The notes below the pieces were generated by a model. The model was not told the DNA's origin. It saw only the letters and a list, made by a program, of their open reading frames with translations, and did no database searches. Below, piece by piece: positions 16,701-25,268 of a DNA stretch of 64,000 bases. A program made the translations under genes and the position numbers. Positions within the stretch are counted from its first letter, which is position 1; every line of letters starts with the position of its first letter. The stretch lies in assembly GCA_949291545.1 (NCBI GenBank), contig CASEWB010000009.1:62001-126000 (forward strand), read 5' to 3'. Origin of the DNA: an uncultured bacterium. Its GTDB lineage: Bacteria > Elusimicrobiota > Elusimicrobia > Elusimicrobiales > Elusimicrobiaceae.

Positions 16701-17565
16701 GAAATTCCGCATTGATCTGTTGGTAAATGTCGCTAGGCAGGGAAAACGAGTCGTTTTCCAGCCGCTGTACTTGCATTTTCAGCTGGTCATGTTCCCGGTT
16801 GAACGACACAGAATCAGCCGTCAGTCTGTTTTCCTGCGGGCGAATGAGCGGGTCCTGCTGGTCAGTTTTTACATAGTAGTTGTGCATTTTCCACATGGCA
16901 ATGCGCAGGGAACCCATGGCCATAATTTTTTGGATAGAGCCCAAGGCGGTTGGCGTGATTTTATTCAAACGGTACAGGGTGCGCAGTTGGGCAAAAGGCA
17001 AAAAGGCATTCAGCTGGGCCATGGTAAATTCGTCCAGCTGCATTAACATGGCGTCAATCGTGTTGCCTAAAATTTCGCTGGCGTAAGTGACATTTTGCAA
17101 ATTCAATTCAGCCGGGCTGAAAGGGTCAATATAATCCACCAGTTCGTCCAGGGGCAAATCGTTCTTTTCCAAGCGGGCCAGTACTTCGTTCTTTTCTGCT
17201 TTGGGGGCGGGCGCGAGGGGCTTGGCTACATAGGTGGAACTGGCTGGATGCACCAAGGGTTTTTGCTGCAGCTGTTCGCGCGCTTGTTTTTTCTGTTCGC
17301 TGGCGTATTTTTTGTCCATCAAATTATGCAGTTTAATGATGGCGTCTTTCATTTCGTTTATGGTTTGCGCGGCAAACATTTCTTCCAAGGCTTTTTCGAT
17401 GGAAGCGTCCACATTGCTGTTGAGGCTTTCCCGTACGCCTTTTTCAATGATATTGGAAATTTTCTTTTGCTGTGCGGCAGACGACTGCGCCCACACGCTG
17501 GGAGCGGGTACCACGCAATTGAAAATAAAAACAAGAGCCATTACCCGACAGAGAAACGATTGCAT
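13795..17565 (-). CDS. Large secreted protein of unknown function
   Basis: 1256 residues from ATG 17565, chosen because AAAAGGAGAGG precedes it and a signal peptide (ALVFIFNCVVPAPSVWA, cleavage before QSS) follows; the longer frame upstream lacks both. I recognise no family. The N-terminal third is helical and charged; residues from about 450 to 560 include Cys-containing segments. Two hydrophobic stretches stand out (EFVGWSVFWIYGGEIFTWLG and GNLLFFTGLAAVDAGIYPF), so part may be membrane-associated. The C-terminus is a Gln-rich coiled coil followed by an acidic Asp/Glu/Phe/Tyr tail. It forms a single-gene transcript between two terminators. Confidence 0.7.
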   Translation of the reverse strand: MQSFLCRVMALVFIFNCVVPAPSVWAQSSAAQQKKISNIIEKGVRESLNSNVDASIEKALEEMFAAQTINEMKDAIIKLHNLMDKKYASEQKKQAREQLQQKPLVHPASSTYVAKPLAPAPKAEKNEVLARLEKNDLPLDELVDYIDPFSPAELNLQNVTYASEILGNTIDAMLMQLDEFTMAQLNAFLPFAQLRTLYRLNKITPTALGSIQKIMAMGSLRIAMWKMHNYYVKTDQQDPLIRPQENRLTADSVSFNREHDQLKMQVQRLENDSFSLPSDIYQQINAEFLQEIQALKSKNPQEGQAEYQFLLTLVDYAVTYALLVNPQQLVKIVKQFDKGPARSQLTGKTQPGKFLQPYSPVLNAIFVTTFENTKYLTDTDVWPQVIEMLKDFSDPEKYSLPTRIFALEAASLLYSSNSCQAPEGATPQYDVFVRCNTPSPEVEQYRTLFAQRTVDLYAPLTRTHYLAMEDYGLDSKQMKALADKLAYIYNGFANDELKWDSRRAQTQGNGLSTTGADGKSLILNAKGSIPRLLPANQGHMFQLPNGQIWITSGFGRDSNGNWVEMQLSNKLNAKKVNDEYGRQFTEFVGWSVFWIYGGEIFTWLGTAFRSAKGAIVALPKAFRAARTANKGRRGLAAAVEFQKSIRYANLAKNLSKNGVIMTAQRTVTKIKPGQEPETKVITQVLSSKRKLQNKEAFWNPKRWVGLKKPKIESFYFQQANPGFKATQGFLDVTNSTLSNGINSWDDWRKLRAAFQSVKNPAEHAYPKFYDYLTRKEVFQEMHLTNAMTESARNGAFDVWLPIKTQSFQPMQSGRTLPAGTDAAPAKAGESFMTEQEIVTWWNASRFGKPGNPLAWDKGAEVYITPRTTQNVLDPAELRNAVKIPFSKVASNEWQPELINHFFKTVDRQGISRYLLPKYVPNANFYSEVAHNWRFGLPAGKAVLSNSRFWKGWPVPGKNGLRGNLLFFTGLAAVDAGIYPFQKDWITSASTQEHAQEQQKYGDAFDPQKLKEDEQAMAAYSKNKITGDAHMSTLENVRASQKEESTGASVLFPILWTRNALIPEGFWGHLPMVSDQDKELYKQAAARVQFNRSQRAQTQTIIEQNKQFQQQQAAFEQEITLAFRTQIKQSWYDQIQNDAAYYDKILAAPENKEYRAQVKNIFQRYSNEVMAVFSTDEDPMLQDQKAVAVQQKYAQELDQKMLEIARMQELLYEQQQQQVEDEEYDFDFDLPSGGYDPSAEGPNSSFAVPADSVGAAY

Positions 17566-17668
17566 AAAACCTCTCCTTTTACAGAAAAAACAAAAGTTTT
17601 TATTCCTTATTATATTGTATCGTTTTTTTGCCGCTTTTCCAGGGGTCCAAAGTCCTATACAAAACATG

Positions 17669-17699
17669 CAAAAGGGCCTACCCGCAGGTAGGCCCTTAA
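17669..17699 (-). terminator. Terminator of the phoH-like gene
   Basis: AAGGGCCTAC/GTAGGCCCTT stem followed on the minus strand by TTTTGC. It lies 15 nt after the phoH stop. Confidence 0.8.
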
Positions 17700-17713
17700 A
17701 CGCGTACACAGTT

Positions 17714-19039
17714 TTATAACAATTTGGAAGCCAAATCCGCCAGGTGGCTGCGTTCCGTTTTGGTAAACGTAATGTGCCCGTGGCTCTTTTGGCCTTTCAA
17801 GCGGTCCACCAAGTATGTTAACCCGTTGGATTCCACGTCCAGGTACGGAGTATCAATTTGATACGGGTCCCCGGTTACGACTACCTTGGTTCCTTCGCCC
17901 GCGCGGGTGAGAATGGTTTTCATTTCGTGCGGGGTGAGGTTTTGCGCGTCGTCCACAATCATATACTGGCCCGGCAGGGAGCGCCCGCGCATATGCGTGA
18001 CGGAAGCAATTTCAATTTTGCCGCTGTCCAACAGATAATGGGCTTTTTCTTCGCCTTCGTCCGGGTTTTTGCGGTCCGCCAGGAAGGCCAAGTTATCATA
18101 GATAGCCCCCATCCAGGCTTCCAGTTTTTCTTCTTTGGTGCCGGGCAGGAAGCCCAAATCCTTGCCTACGGGCACAATGGAGCGGCAGACCACCAAACGG
18201 CGGTAGGCGTTTTCGTCCATCGTGCGTTGCAAGCCGGTGGCAAGGGTGATAAGCGTTTTGCCCGTGCCGGCCGTGCCGACCAAGGTGACGATGTCCAAAC
18301 TGTCGTCCAGTAAAAGTTCCATAGCAAAGCGCTGTTCTTTGTTCAGCGGTTTGATACCCCAAGCCATCGGTTCCTGTGAGGAAAGCGGGCGCAGCACAAA
18401 TTCCGCCCCGTTGGACACGCGCCCAATGGCGGATTTTTTGCTGCCGTCGGAAGCTTTTAGGATAATAAATTCGTTGGGAAAGTAAACATTTGGATCCACC
18501 GGCAATTTTTTATCGCGGTAGAAAGCGTCAATTTGTTCTGAGGGTACTTCCAGTTCCGCTACGCCGGTATAGAGTTCGTCCACGTTTACTTTGTCGGTTG
18601 TGTAGTCCTGCGCCGAAAGACCCAGCGCTTCGGCTTTTAGGCGCATATTGATATCTTTGGTTACAACGATAACCGGAGCGGTGTTCTTTTTGTAAGAGCT
18701 CTCTTTTTTGCTTAGCGTATAAGCAATGTTTAAAATAGAATTGTCCGCCTTGTTGAACGCCAAAGACTGCGGCAGCGCGTTGGGTTTGTCCAATTCAATT
18801 TTCAGCATACCGCCTTTGGGCAGTTTTACCCCTTCGTTTAGCCGGCCGATTTTGCGCATTTCGTCCAACGCGCGCGACACCATACGGGCGTTTTTGCCGC
18901 GGGTATCGCTTTCGCTTTTAAACGAATCCAATTCCTCAATAACGGCCATGGGGATGATGATGTCGTTATCCTCAAATGCGTGCAGACAATTCACATCGTG
19001 CAATAGAACGTTTGTATCTAAAATGAATGTTTTTTTCAT
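17714..19039 (-). CDS. PIN-PhoH fusion protein (PhoH2/YlaK type)
   Basis: 441 residues. An N-terminal PIN RNase domain begins FILDTNVLLHD and keeps the acidic residues expected for metal binding (IEELDSF). A PhoH ATPase domain follows with Walker A GTAGTGKT and the Walker-B-like YMIVDDAQNLTPHEMKTIL. Proteins of this architecture have been described as ATP-dependent RNA helicase/RNases, sometimes paired with an antitoxin-like gene; no antitoxin candidate is adjacent here. The start is preceded by AAGGGG, and a good promoter lies upstream. Confidence 0.9.
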   Translation of the reverse strand: MKKTFILDTNVLLHDVNCLHAFEDNDIIIPMAVIEELDSFKSESDTRGKNARMVSRALDEMRKIGRLNEGVKLPKGGMLKIELDKPNALPQSLAFNKADNSILNIAYTLSKKESSYKKNTAPVIVVTKDINMRLKAEALGLSAQDYTTDKVNVDELYTGVAELEVPSEQIDAFYRDKKLPVDPNVYFPNEFIILKASDGSKKSAIGRVSNGAEFVLRPLSSQEPMAWGIKPLNKEQRFAMELLLDDSLDIVTLVGTAGTGKTLITLATGLQRTMDENAYRRLVVCRSIVPVGKDLGFLPGTKEEKLEAWMGAIYDNLAFLADRKNPDEGEEKAHYLLDSGKIEIASVTHMRGRSLPGQYMIVDDAQNLTPHEMKTILTRAGEGTKVVVTGDPYQIDTPYLDVESNGLTYLVDRLKGQKSHGHITFTKTERSHLADLASKLL

Positions 19040-19082
19040 AATAGGCCCCTTGTATGTGCCGCCGGAAGGCGGGTCTTTTTAT

Positions 19083-19110
19083 AGTATAGCCGTATGGCGG
19101 GGTTCGTCAA
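19083..19110 (-). promoter_or_regulatory. Sigma-70 promoter of the phoH-like gene
   Basis: Minus-strand TTGACG (19110-19105) and TATACT (19088-19083) with 16-nt spacing, giving a leader of about 35 nt. Confidence 0.7.
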
Positions 19111-19161
19111 GCCCTTTTTCAGACGGGACCCCGTCGTTGTGCATATTTTAGCATTAATTGC

Positions 19162-19176
19162 TATAAAATATATATA
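19162..19176 (+). promoter_or_regulatory. -10 element placed for leaderless GH57 mRNA
   Basis: TATAAA at 19162-19167 puts the start of transcription within about 2 nt of the ATG at 19176. No Shine-Dalgarno is present and no clear -35 was found. Confidence 0.5.
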
Positions 19177-21545
19177 TGAAATATCTTTGCATACACGGAC
19201 ACTTTTACCAGCCCCCGCGTGAAAACGCCTGGCTGGAAGAAATTGAAATCCAGGACAGCGCGGCCCCCTACCACGACTGGAACAGCCGCATTTGTGCGGA
19301 ATGCTATTCGCCCAATACCTTGGCGCGCGTGCTGGACGGAAATAAAGATTTGATTGATTTAACCAACAACTACTCCCGTATCAGTTTCAACTTCGGGCCG
19401 ACGCTTTTATCGTGGATGGAAAAACACGAGCCGGAAGTGTACCAAGCTATTTTGGAGGCGGACCGCTTGGGCCGGGAGCGCTTTAGCGGGCACGGCGGTG
19501 CCATCGCCCAGGTGTATAACCATATGATTTTGCCCCTGGCCAACGCGCACGATAAAGTGACGCAGGTTAAGTGGGGCGTGGCCGATTTTGAAAAGCGCTT
19601 TGGCCGTAAGCCCGAAGCTATTTGGCTGGCCGAAACCGCTTGCAACACCGAAACACTGCAGGTGCTGGCCGACGAAGGAATGAAATTTGTCATTTTGGCG
19701 CCGGGGCAATGCAAACGGGTGCGCAAAATGGGCGAGACCAAATGGCAGGAAGTCGGCGCCGGAGTGGACCCTAAACGGGCTTATCGCTGTAATTTGCCTG
19801 ACGGTAAAAACATTGGGCTGTTCTTTTACGACGGGCCCATTTCGCAGGGGATTGCGTTTTCGGATACGCTTTCTTCCGGGGAAAAATTTGCCGCCCGCTT
19901 GCTTAGCACTTATAATGCCAGCGACGAAGCCCAACTGATGCACATTGCTACGGACGGGGAAACGTACGGGCACCACCAAAAATTTGCCGAAATGGCCTTG
20001 GCCTATTGCTTGAAAAAAGTGGAAGAAACCCCCGACGTGGAACTGACGGTGTACGGAGAATTTTTGGCCAAGTATCCGCCGCAATACGAAGCGGAAATTG
20101 TGGAAAATTCTTCCTGGAGCTGCTTCCACGGGGTGGAGCGCTGGCGCGCCAATTGCGGGTGCAATTCCGGTATGAAGCCGGGCTGGCACCAAAAATGGCG
20201 CGGGCCTTTGCGCAGCGCGTTGGATTTTGTGCGTGACGAAATGATTAAAACGTTTGAATCTATCGGCGGGCAATATTTTAAAAACCCGTGGGACGCGCGC
20301 AACGATTATATCGATTTGATACTGGACCGCTCGCTGGACGCGCAGCACCGCTTCTTCCTAAAACACGCTACCGAAAAAGCGTGGAACGACCGCCCAACGG
20401 CCTTGATGCTTTTGGAAATGCAGCGCAATGCTATGCTGATGTACACCAGCTGCGGGTGGTTCTTTGACGAAATAAGCGGAATTGAAACCGTGCAGATTAT
20501 GCAGTATGCCGCGCGGGCGATTGAATTAAACCGCGTGATTAGCGGTACGGATTTGGAGCCGGCCTTTGTGGAAAAACTGGCCGAGGCGCCCAGCAATATC
20601 AAAGAGCTCAAAAACGGAGCGGTGGTATACGAGCGCTATGTAAAACCGCAGGCGATGCCGATTGAAAAAATTGCGTTGGAGCATGTGGTTTCTATGCTTT
20701 CGGACGACACTGTAAACCCGCAGAAAGCATACGAATGTGACGTTTTGTCCTATGCCCCGCAAAAATTGGCGGCGCCGGGATACCGGCTGTGCTATGGGGA
20801 TATTACTTTAAAATCCCGCACCACCTTGTTGGAACGCAAAATGCAGTTTGCGGTTTTCCAGCAGGGGGCGGCGGAGTTTGTTTGTGCCGCCGGAGACGAC
20901 GGCACCTTGGACCGCAATACCGTATTTGCCAAAATGGAGGAGTTTTTCCATATGGGCAAATGCGAGGATTGCGCCGCCTATATTCGGCAGTCTTTTCCGC
21001 TCCAGTATCCGTTGGTTTCGATGTTCCAGGACGTACGCCGCAAGGTGATGGATTCCGTCCTGCGCAAAATGAACGAAGAAACCGACCAAAAATTTACCGA
21101 GGTTTTTGAACAGCAGTACCCCGTGGTGCGCGGATTGCAGCTGATTGGCTCCCCCATTCCCAAGCCTTTCTTAACGGTGGCGGAGTTTGTGCTGTCGGAA
21201 GATTTAAAAGCGGAATTCCGCGCCGCAGACGTGGACGTAAACGCTGTGGAAGAACTGATGGAGGACGTTAAAACATTGGGGCTGGACGTATCCCGCGGCA
21301 CCGTGTTGGAGGCCGTGACCGAAAAATTAACGTTCCTGGCGTTTGCTTTTGCCCGCAACCCGGGCGACAGCGCAGCCGCCTTGAAATTGGTGGAGTTTTT
21401 GAACTATGCCGATATTTTTGGCTTTACTCCCGACACCGTGCGTGCCCAAGAATTTGTATTTTTAGGGTTGCGCACCTTGGGGGAAGAAGCCAAAAAGAAA
21501 GATATTTTGCGCGCCTTGGCCCGCAAATTAAAAATTGCCCTGTAA
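19176..21545 (+). CDS. Glycoside hydrolase family 57 protein (DUF3536-containing type)
   Basis: 789 residues. The N-terminal half is a GH57 catalytic domain: CIHGHFYQPPRENAWLEE, the nucleophile region AIWLAETACNTETL near residue 150, and the acid/base region HIATDGETYGHHQKF near residue 255. The C-terminal half is helical and matches the long GH57 proteins annotated with DUF3536, seen in anaerobes and thermophiles. The family includes alpha-amylases, branching enzymes and 4-alpha-glucanotransferases, so a role in glycogen or alpha-glucan metabolism is likely; the exact reaction is not determinable. No signal peptide. It ends at a strong terminator. Confidence 0.88.
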   Translation: MKYLCIHGHFYQPPRENAWLEEIEIQDSAAPYHDWNSRICAECYSPNTLARVLDGNKDLIDLTNNYSRISFNFGPTLLSWMEKHEPEVYQAILEADRLGRERFSGHGGAIAQVYNHMILPLANAHDKVTQVKWGVADFEKRFGRKPEAIWLAETACNTETLQVLADEGMKFVILAPGQCKRVRKMGETKWQEVGAGVDPKRAYRCNLPDGKNIGLFFYDGPISQGIAFSDTLSSGEKFAARLLSTYNASDEAQLMHIATDGETYGHHQKFAEMALAYCLKKVEETPDVELTVYGEFLAKYPPQYEAEIVENSSWSCFHGVERWRANCGCNSGMKPGWHQKWRGPLRSALDFVRDEMIKTFESIGGQYFKNPWDARNDYIDLILDRSLDAQHRFFLKHATEKAWNDRPTALMLLEMQRNAMLMYTSCGWFFDEISGIETVQIMQYAARAIELNRVISGTDLEPAFVEKLAEAPSNIKELKNGAVVYERYVKPQAMPIEKIALEHVVSMLSDDTVNPQKAYECDVLSYAPQKLAAPGYRLCYGDITLKSRTTLLERKMQFAVFQQGAAEFVCAAGDDGTLDRNTVFAKMEEFFHMGKCEDCAAYIRQSFPLQYPLVSMFQDVRRKVMDSVLRKMNEETDQKFTEVFEQQYPVVRGLQLIGSPIPKPFLTVAEFVLSEDLKAEFRAADVDVNAVEELMEDVKTLGLDVSRGTVLEAVTEKLTFLAFAFARNPGDSAAALKLVEFLNYADIFGFTPDTVRAQEFVFLGLRTLGEEAKKKDILRALARKLKIAL

Positions 21546-21562
21546 GGCTTGCCCTTATTTGT

Positions 21563-21599
21563 AAAAACGCCCCGGAGGTTGCCGGGGCGTTTGTTTTTA
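21563..21599. terminator. Bidirectional terminator
   Basis: ACGCCCCGG/CCGGGGCGT stem flanked by AAAAA on the left and a T-rich run on the right. It serves the convergent GH57 and Sel1 genes. Confidence 0.85.
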
Positions 21600-22211
21600 T
21601 AAGTTTTTTAAGGCGGAACGCGGGGTGTTTTTTAGCTTGTGTTTGGCAATGGGTTCGCCTTGCTTGGCGGCGTGCAGATAGTAGCGCAGGGCGGACTTTT
21701 CGTCTTTTTCGACGCCGATTCCTTTTTCGTAAAATTGAGCGGTAAGCGTTTGCGCCAGCGGGCTGTTTTCGTCCGCGGCGGCTTTCATAATGGCAAAGCC
21801 TTTGGCGGGGTCCGCCGTAATGCCCAGCCCCTGCACATAGCAAAGAGCCAGGTTGATTCGCCCTTCAAAATCGTTTAAAGAAGCCGCCATTTGGTACCAG
21901 TAAAAAGTTTTTTCCAAATTTGCTTCACACCCTTGCCCGGCGTTATAAAGCCCGGCCAAAGCATTCATAGCGGGGATACTGCCGTTTTTGGCGGCGGTGT
22001 CGAACCAATTGAGGGCCTGGGCGTAATCTTGCTTGGTGTATTTGCCGCGGTAATAGAGGAGGCCCATTTGATATTGGGCTTTTGCGTCACCGGCGGAGGC
22101 TTTTTCCAAGGTTTCTTTAAACGGGTTGCGCGCCCGCTTGTGCAGGAAAAACAACGCCCCCGCCAAAATAAATATAATTGCCAGCCCCGTGCGGGTTTCT
22201 ATCCACTCCAT
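21597..22211 (-). CDS. Membrane-anchored Sel1-repeat protein
   Basis: 204 residues. A single N-terminal membrane helix (GLAIIFILAGALFFL) precedes about four Sel1-type helical repeats of about 36 residues, recognisable from A-x2-G-x8-A-x2-Y patterns such as AKAQYQMGLLYYRGKYTKQDYA split over repeats. Sel1 repeats are protein-protein interaction modules. It abuts the stop codon of the upstream Sel1 gene, so the two are a tandem pair in the lolC-lolD transcript. Function otherwise unknown. Confidence 0.85.
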   Translation of the reverse strand: MEWIETRTGLAIIFILAGALFFLHKRARNPFKETLEKASAGDAKAQYQMGLLYYRGKYTKQDYAQALNWFDTAAKNGSIPAMNALAGLYNAGQGCEANLEKTFYWYQMAASLNDFEGRINLALCYVQGLGITADPAKGFAIMKAAADENSPLAQTLTAQFYEKGIGVEKDEKSALRYYLHAAKQGEPIAKHKLKNTPRSALKNL

Positions 22212-23144
22212 TTAGTTGCGTTCCTCCAATCCTCCGGCCTGTTGGGACGGAGCTTTTTTCTGTGCTTCTTTGGCCCATTTTTGGGCGAGTTTTTGGTTCG
22301 GCCTTACCCCAATGCCTTGGGCATACATTTCGGCCAGGCGTTTTTGGGCTTCTTTTACGTTCTGCTGCGCCGCCAAGCGGGTCCAGCGGAAAGCCTGGTA
22401 GGCGCTGGCCGCGGTGCCGTGGCCGGCCTGATACCATTGGGCGGTTTGCCACAGGGCGGGGGCGTACCTTTGTTTGGCGGAACGAAGCATATATTCCAGC
22501 GCCCGGTGCGGGTCGGCCGCCGTGCCGATGCCTCCATCATAACATAAAGCGGTCAAGTATTGCGCTTTTTTATCTTCCTGTTCGGCGGCGGTTTTAAAAT
22601 ATTCGAAAGCGGTTTGGGGGTCGTTTTGCCGAAGTTCCAACCCTAAAAGCAATAAGGCCGAGGTGTTTTTTTGTGCGGCGGCGGTTTCCAGCCAATGGCG
22701 GGCTTGGGCGGGGTCTTTCGTTGTACCGGCGCCGTCTTGATACGCGTAGAAAAGTTCCACCTGGGCCGGTGCAAATTGATCTTGCGCCAGCTCCAGCAAG
22801 GTGGCCAAAGCTTCTTGGGGCTTTGCTTTTACGCCCTGCCCGCGCCGCAGCATAAAAGCCTGGGCATAGCGGGCGTATTCGTCCCCGTTTGCGGCGGCTT
22901 TTTTAAAAATGCGATAGGCTTTTTTGTAGTTTTTCTTGGTACCGCGTCCAAAATAGTACAGGGTGCCTAGTTCGGTCAGCGAGTCGGTAAACCCGGCGTT
23001 TACTTCGGACTTTATTTGTTTAAAAAGGCGTTTTTCGGCTTTTTGCTGTTGCTGCTGACATTGCAAAACGGTTGGGTCGTGTTCAACCACGGCGCTCCAG
23101 GCGCAGGCAGGAAGCAAAAAACACAAAAAAAGAAGTTTTTTCAT
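22212..23144 (-). CDS. Secreted Sel1-repeat protein, possible lipoprotein
   Basis: 310 residues with a signal sequence MKKLLFLCFLLPACAWSAV. LPAC could be a lipobox, but cleavage after WSA is equally plausible. About seven Sel1 repeats follow (for example LGTLYYFGRGTKKNYKKAYR; LCYDGGIGTAADPHRALEYM). The C-terminus is Lys/Gln-rich. It overlaps lolD by 4 nt and abuts the second Sel1 gene. Its position behind an outer-membrane lipoprotein exporter suggests an envelope role, which is inference. Confidence 0.85.
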   Translation of the reverse strand: MKKLLFLCFLLPACAWSAVVEHDPTVLQCQQQQQKAEKRLFKQIKSEVNAGFTDSLTELGTLYYFGRGTKKNYKKAYRIFKKAAANGDEYARYAQAFMLRRGQGVKAKPQEALATLLELAQDQFAPAQVELFYAYQDGAGTTKDPAQARHWLETAAAQKNTSALLLLGLELRQNDPQTAFEYFKTAAEQEDKKAQYLTALCYDGGIGTAADPHRALEYMLRSAKQRYAPALWQTAQWYQAGHGTAASAYQAFRWTRLAAQQNVKEAQKRLAEMYAQGIGVRPNQKLAQKWAKEAQKKAPSQQAGGLEERN

Positions 23145-23806
23145 TTCGTTTGAACCAGTTTGCGGTTTTCCAGGGTGTATACTTCGTCGGCATAATGGGC
23201 GGCGTGCACATCGTGTGTAACCATTAAAATGGTTAATCCTTTTTCGCGGCTCATACGGGCAAAGTCTTTAAACACTTGTTCTTTGCGGGCGGCGTCCAGG
23301 TTGCCGGTGGGTTCGTCCGCCAGCAAGAGGGGAGGATCGTTGCGAAGGGCGCGGGCAATGCTGGCGCGTTGTTTTTCACCGCCGGATAAATCGGCCGGCA
23401 GCTTGTGGCTGATAGCGCCTAAGCCCAAATTTTCCAATAGTTGCTGGGCCTTTTGCGGGTTGGGTTTGCCGCGCATAAAAGCGGGCATATCCACGTTTTC
23501 CAAAAGGGAAAATTCGGGCAGCAGTCCGTCGAATTGAAATACAAATCCCATTTTTTTAAGCCGCAGGGCCGAGCGGGCCGTTTCGCTTTTCATTGCGGTA
23601 ATATTTTGCCCGTCTACGCGGATAGTGCCGGAAGTGGGTTTATCCAGCATCGCAATCAAATTTAAAAGCGTACTTTTGCCCGAACCGCTGGGCCCCAAAA
23701 GCACGGTGAATTTGCCGCGCTTGATGGTGAGCGTGACGTCTTCCAACACGCAAAGGTTTTCGCCCCCTTGCCCGTAAATTTTGGTTAAGTGTTCCAGTTC
23801 AATCAT
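23141..23806 (-). CDS. lolD: Lipoprotein-releasing ABC transporter ATP-binding protein
   Basis: 221 residues with Walker A GPSGSGKST, the ABC signature LSGGEKQRASIARAL, Walker B LLLADEPTGNLD and the switch His (MVTHD). The paired permease beside it is of the LolC/E type, so this is most likely LolD, powering extraction of lipoproteins from the inner membrane toward the outer membrane. The MacB and FtsE families are close relatives. It starts 1 nt after the permease stop. Confidence 0.9.
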   Translation of the reverse strand: MIELEHLTKIYGQGGENLCVLEDVTLTIKRGKFTVLLGPSGSGKSTLLNLIAMLDKPTSGTIRVDGQNITAMKSETARSALRLKKMGFVFQFDGLLPEFSLLENVDMPAFMRGKPNPQKAQQLLENLGLGAISHKLPADLSGGEKQRASIARALRNDPPLLLADEPTGNLDAARKEQVFKDFARMSREKGLTILMVTHDVHAAHYADEVYTLENRKLVQTK

Positions 23807-23807
23807 A

Positions 23808-25025
23808 TTATCCGTACCGTATGGCGTCCGTGGGGTGCACGCGGGAGGCTTTTACTGCCGGATACAACCCCGCCACAAAGCAAATTAAACAGCTGCCGCC
23901 TACCACAGCCACAATATCCCACAGCTGCATACGCACAGGGACTTTGGTTAAATAGTAAATATCGCCGGGCAGTTCCACAATGTTAAACGTGGCGATAATC
24001 CAGCACAGCAAGCACGCCAATAATAGCCCCAGCACAATGCCCAACCCCGCAATGACCATGGCTTCCCACATAAAAATTTTGCGTATCATACGCGGGCTGG
24101 CGCCCATGGCGCGCATGATGCCAATGTCGCGCAGTTTTTCGGTTCCGAGCAAAATGAGGTTGCCGGCAATATTTAAAGAAGCTACGCCGATAATTAAGAA
24201 TAAAATAATAAACATCATGGTTTTTTCCAATTTTAGGGCGGCGTAAAGAGTGCTGTTCATTTGGGCAAACGTGCGTACGGAGTACCCGTGGCCGATGGTA
24301 TCGCGGATTTGTTCGGCGGCTTGGTCGGCGTCGTTAATGTTGTGGAGTTTGACGGCGATACCCGTGGTGCCTTGATGCAGGCCCAAAAAATCGCTGGCGT
24401 GATTTAAAAGCGTATAGGCGATGGTGTTATCAAATTCGTAGTATCCGGTGCGCAACAACCCGCTTACACGGAATTTTTTCATTTTAGGAAACATTCCCGC
24501 TGAAGTGGAAATGGACTGGGGGGAAATCAGCACCACGTCGTCGCCGATATCGGCCCCTAAATTGGCGGCCAGTTCACTGCCCAGCACCAAGGGCGGCGGA
24601 GCGTCCTGCGGCCAATCCGGGGTGAAGGAGCCTTCTTCCACCGAGTCGGCCAGCGTATTGATTTTTTTCTCTTGTTCCGGGTCCAATCCGCGCACAATAA
24701 GCCCCACACTTTGCCCCGCGTAGGTGATAATTCCTTGCCCGTAAATATGCGGTGCGGCGGCTTCCACCAGCGGCAGTTGTTCCACCAGCTGAATGTTTTT
24801 TTTGTAGGTTTGTTCGCTCATGCGGCCAAAAATAAGGATATGGCTTTGGGCTCCGATAATTTTATCTTTGATATCGGTTTGAAATCCGTTCATAACGGAT
24901 AAAGTGGTAATAAGCGCAGCGACCCCCACGCTGACGCCCGCCACGCCAATAAGGGTGGTGATAAAGGCAAACAGCCCTTGGCGGCGGGTTAAATAGCGCA
25001 GGGCGACAAATCGTTCAAATTTCAT
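23808..25025 (-). CDS. lolC: Lipoprotein-releasing ABC transporter permease, LolC/LolE family
   Basis: 405 residues. An N-terminal membrane helix (ITTLIGVAGVSVGVAALITTLSV) leads into SVMNGFQTDIKDKIIGAQSHI, the LolC/E signature. A periplasmic domain of about 200 residues and three C-terminal FtsX-type helices follow (MFIILFLIIGVASLNIAGNL and others). It is the only LolC/E-type gene seen here, so the exporter may be a homodimeric form (LolF-like). No Shine-Dalgarno precedes the ATG, and the promoter suggests a leaderless transcript. Confidence 0.9.
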   Translation of the reverse strand: MKFERFVALRYLTRRQGLFAFITTLIGVAGVSVGVAALITTLSVMNGFQTDIKDKIIGAQSHILIFGRMSEQTYKKNIQLVEQLPLVEAAAPHIYGQGIITYAGQSVGLIVRGLDPEQEKKINTLADSVEEGSFTPDWPQDAPPPLVLGSELAANLGADIGDDVVLISPQSISTSAGMFPKMKKFRVSGLLRTGYYEFDNTIAYTLLNHASDFLGLHQGTTGIAVKLHNINDADQAAEQIRDTIGHGYSVRTFAQMNSTLYAALKLEKTMMFIILFLIIGVASLNIAGNLILLGTEKLRDIGIMRAMGASPRMIRKIFMWEAMVIAGLGIVLGLLLACLLCWIIATFNIVELPGDIYYLTKVPVRMQLWDIVAVVGGSCLICFVAGLYPAVKASRVHPTDAIRYG

Positions 25026-25031
25026 AGAAAT

Positions 25032-25060
25032 ATTTTACCTTATATGGAGCAAATTGTCCC
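25032..25060 (-). promoter_or_regulatory. Promoter predicted to give leaderless lolC mRNA
   Basis: Minus-strand TAAAAT at 25037-25032 with GGGACA 17 nt upstream. Transcription would begin at about 25025, the A of the start codon. Confidence 0.45.
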
Positions 25061-25188
25061 GCACGCGCTGGAAGTGGAAAAACAAAACCTATCAAATGCT
25101 TTTGGGTTGCAAATTCCTGCCGGCGGCGGAAACCTTTTTTTCTTGGTAACGCCTTGATAACGTTTTAAGAGCCAATAACTGGAAAGAA

Positions 25189-25205
25189 GTCTGCTGTGAG
25201 CAGAC
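25189..25205 (+). repeat. Short perfect hairpin upstream of pilin 2
   Basis: GTCTGCT-GTG-AGCAGAC. The rest of the 25060-25230 intergenic stretch shows no gene and no clear copy of the R element seen at pilins 1 and 3. Confidence 0.6.
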
Positions 25206-25232
25206 AGGAGATTGTTAAGAATTTCCCTGGGG

Positions 25233-25268
25233 TTGTTTTGTTTTTTTTTTTTTGATAAATTTGGATTA
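25233..25268 (+). promoter_or_regulatory. T-tract leader element of pilin 2
   Basis: TTGTTTTG, then thirteen T (25241-25253), GATAAATTTGG and the ATG at 25268. There is no Shine-Dalgarno. Confidence 0.5.

Noticed and set aside
25040..25232. A copy of the R element upstream of pilin 2
   Set aside because: Only loose similarity (GTTTTAAGAGC near 25161) and no CCGTTA/TAACGG pair; not convincing.
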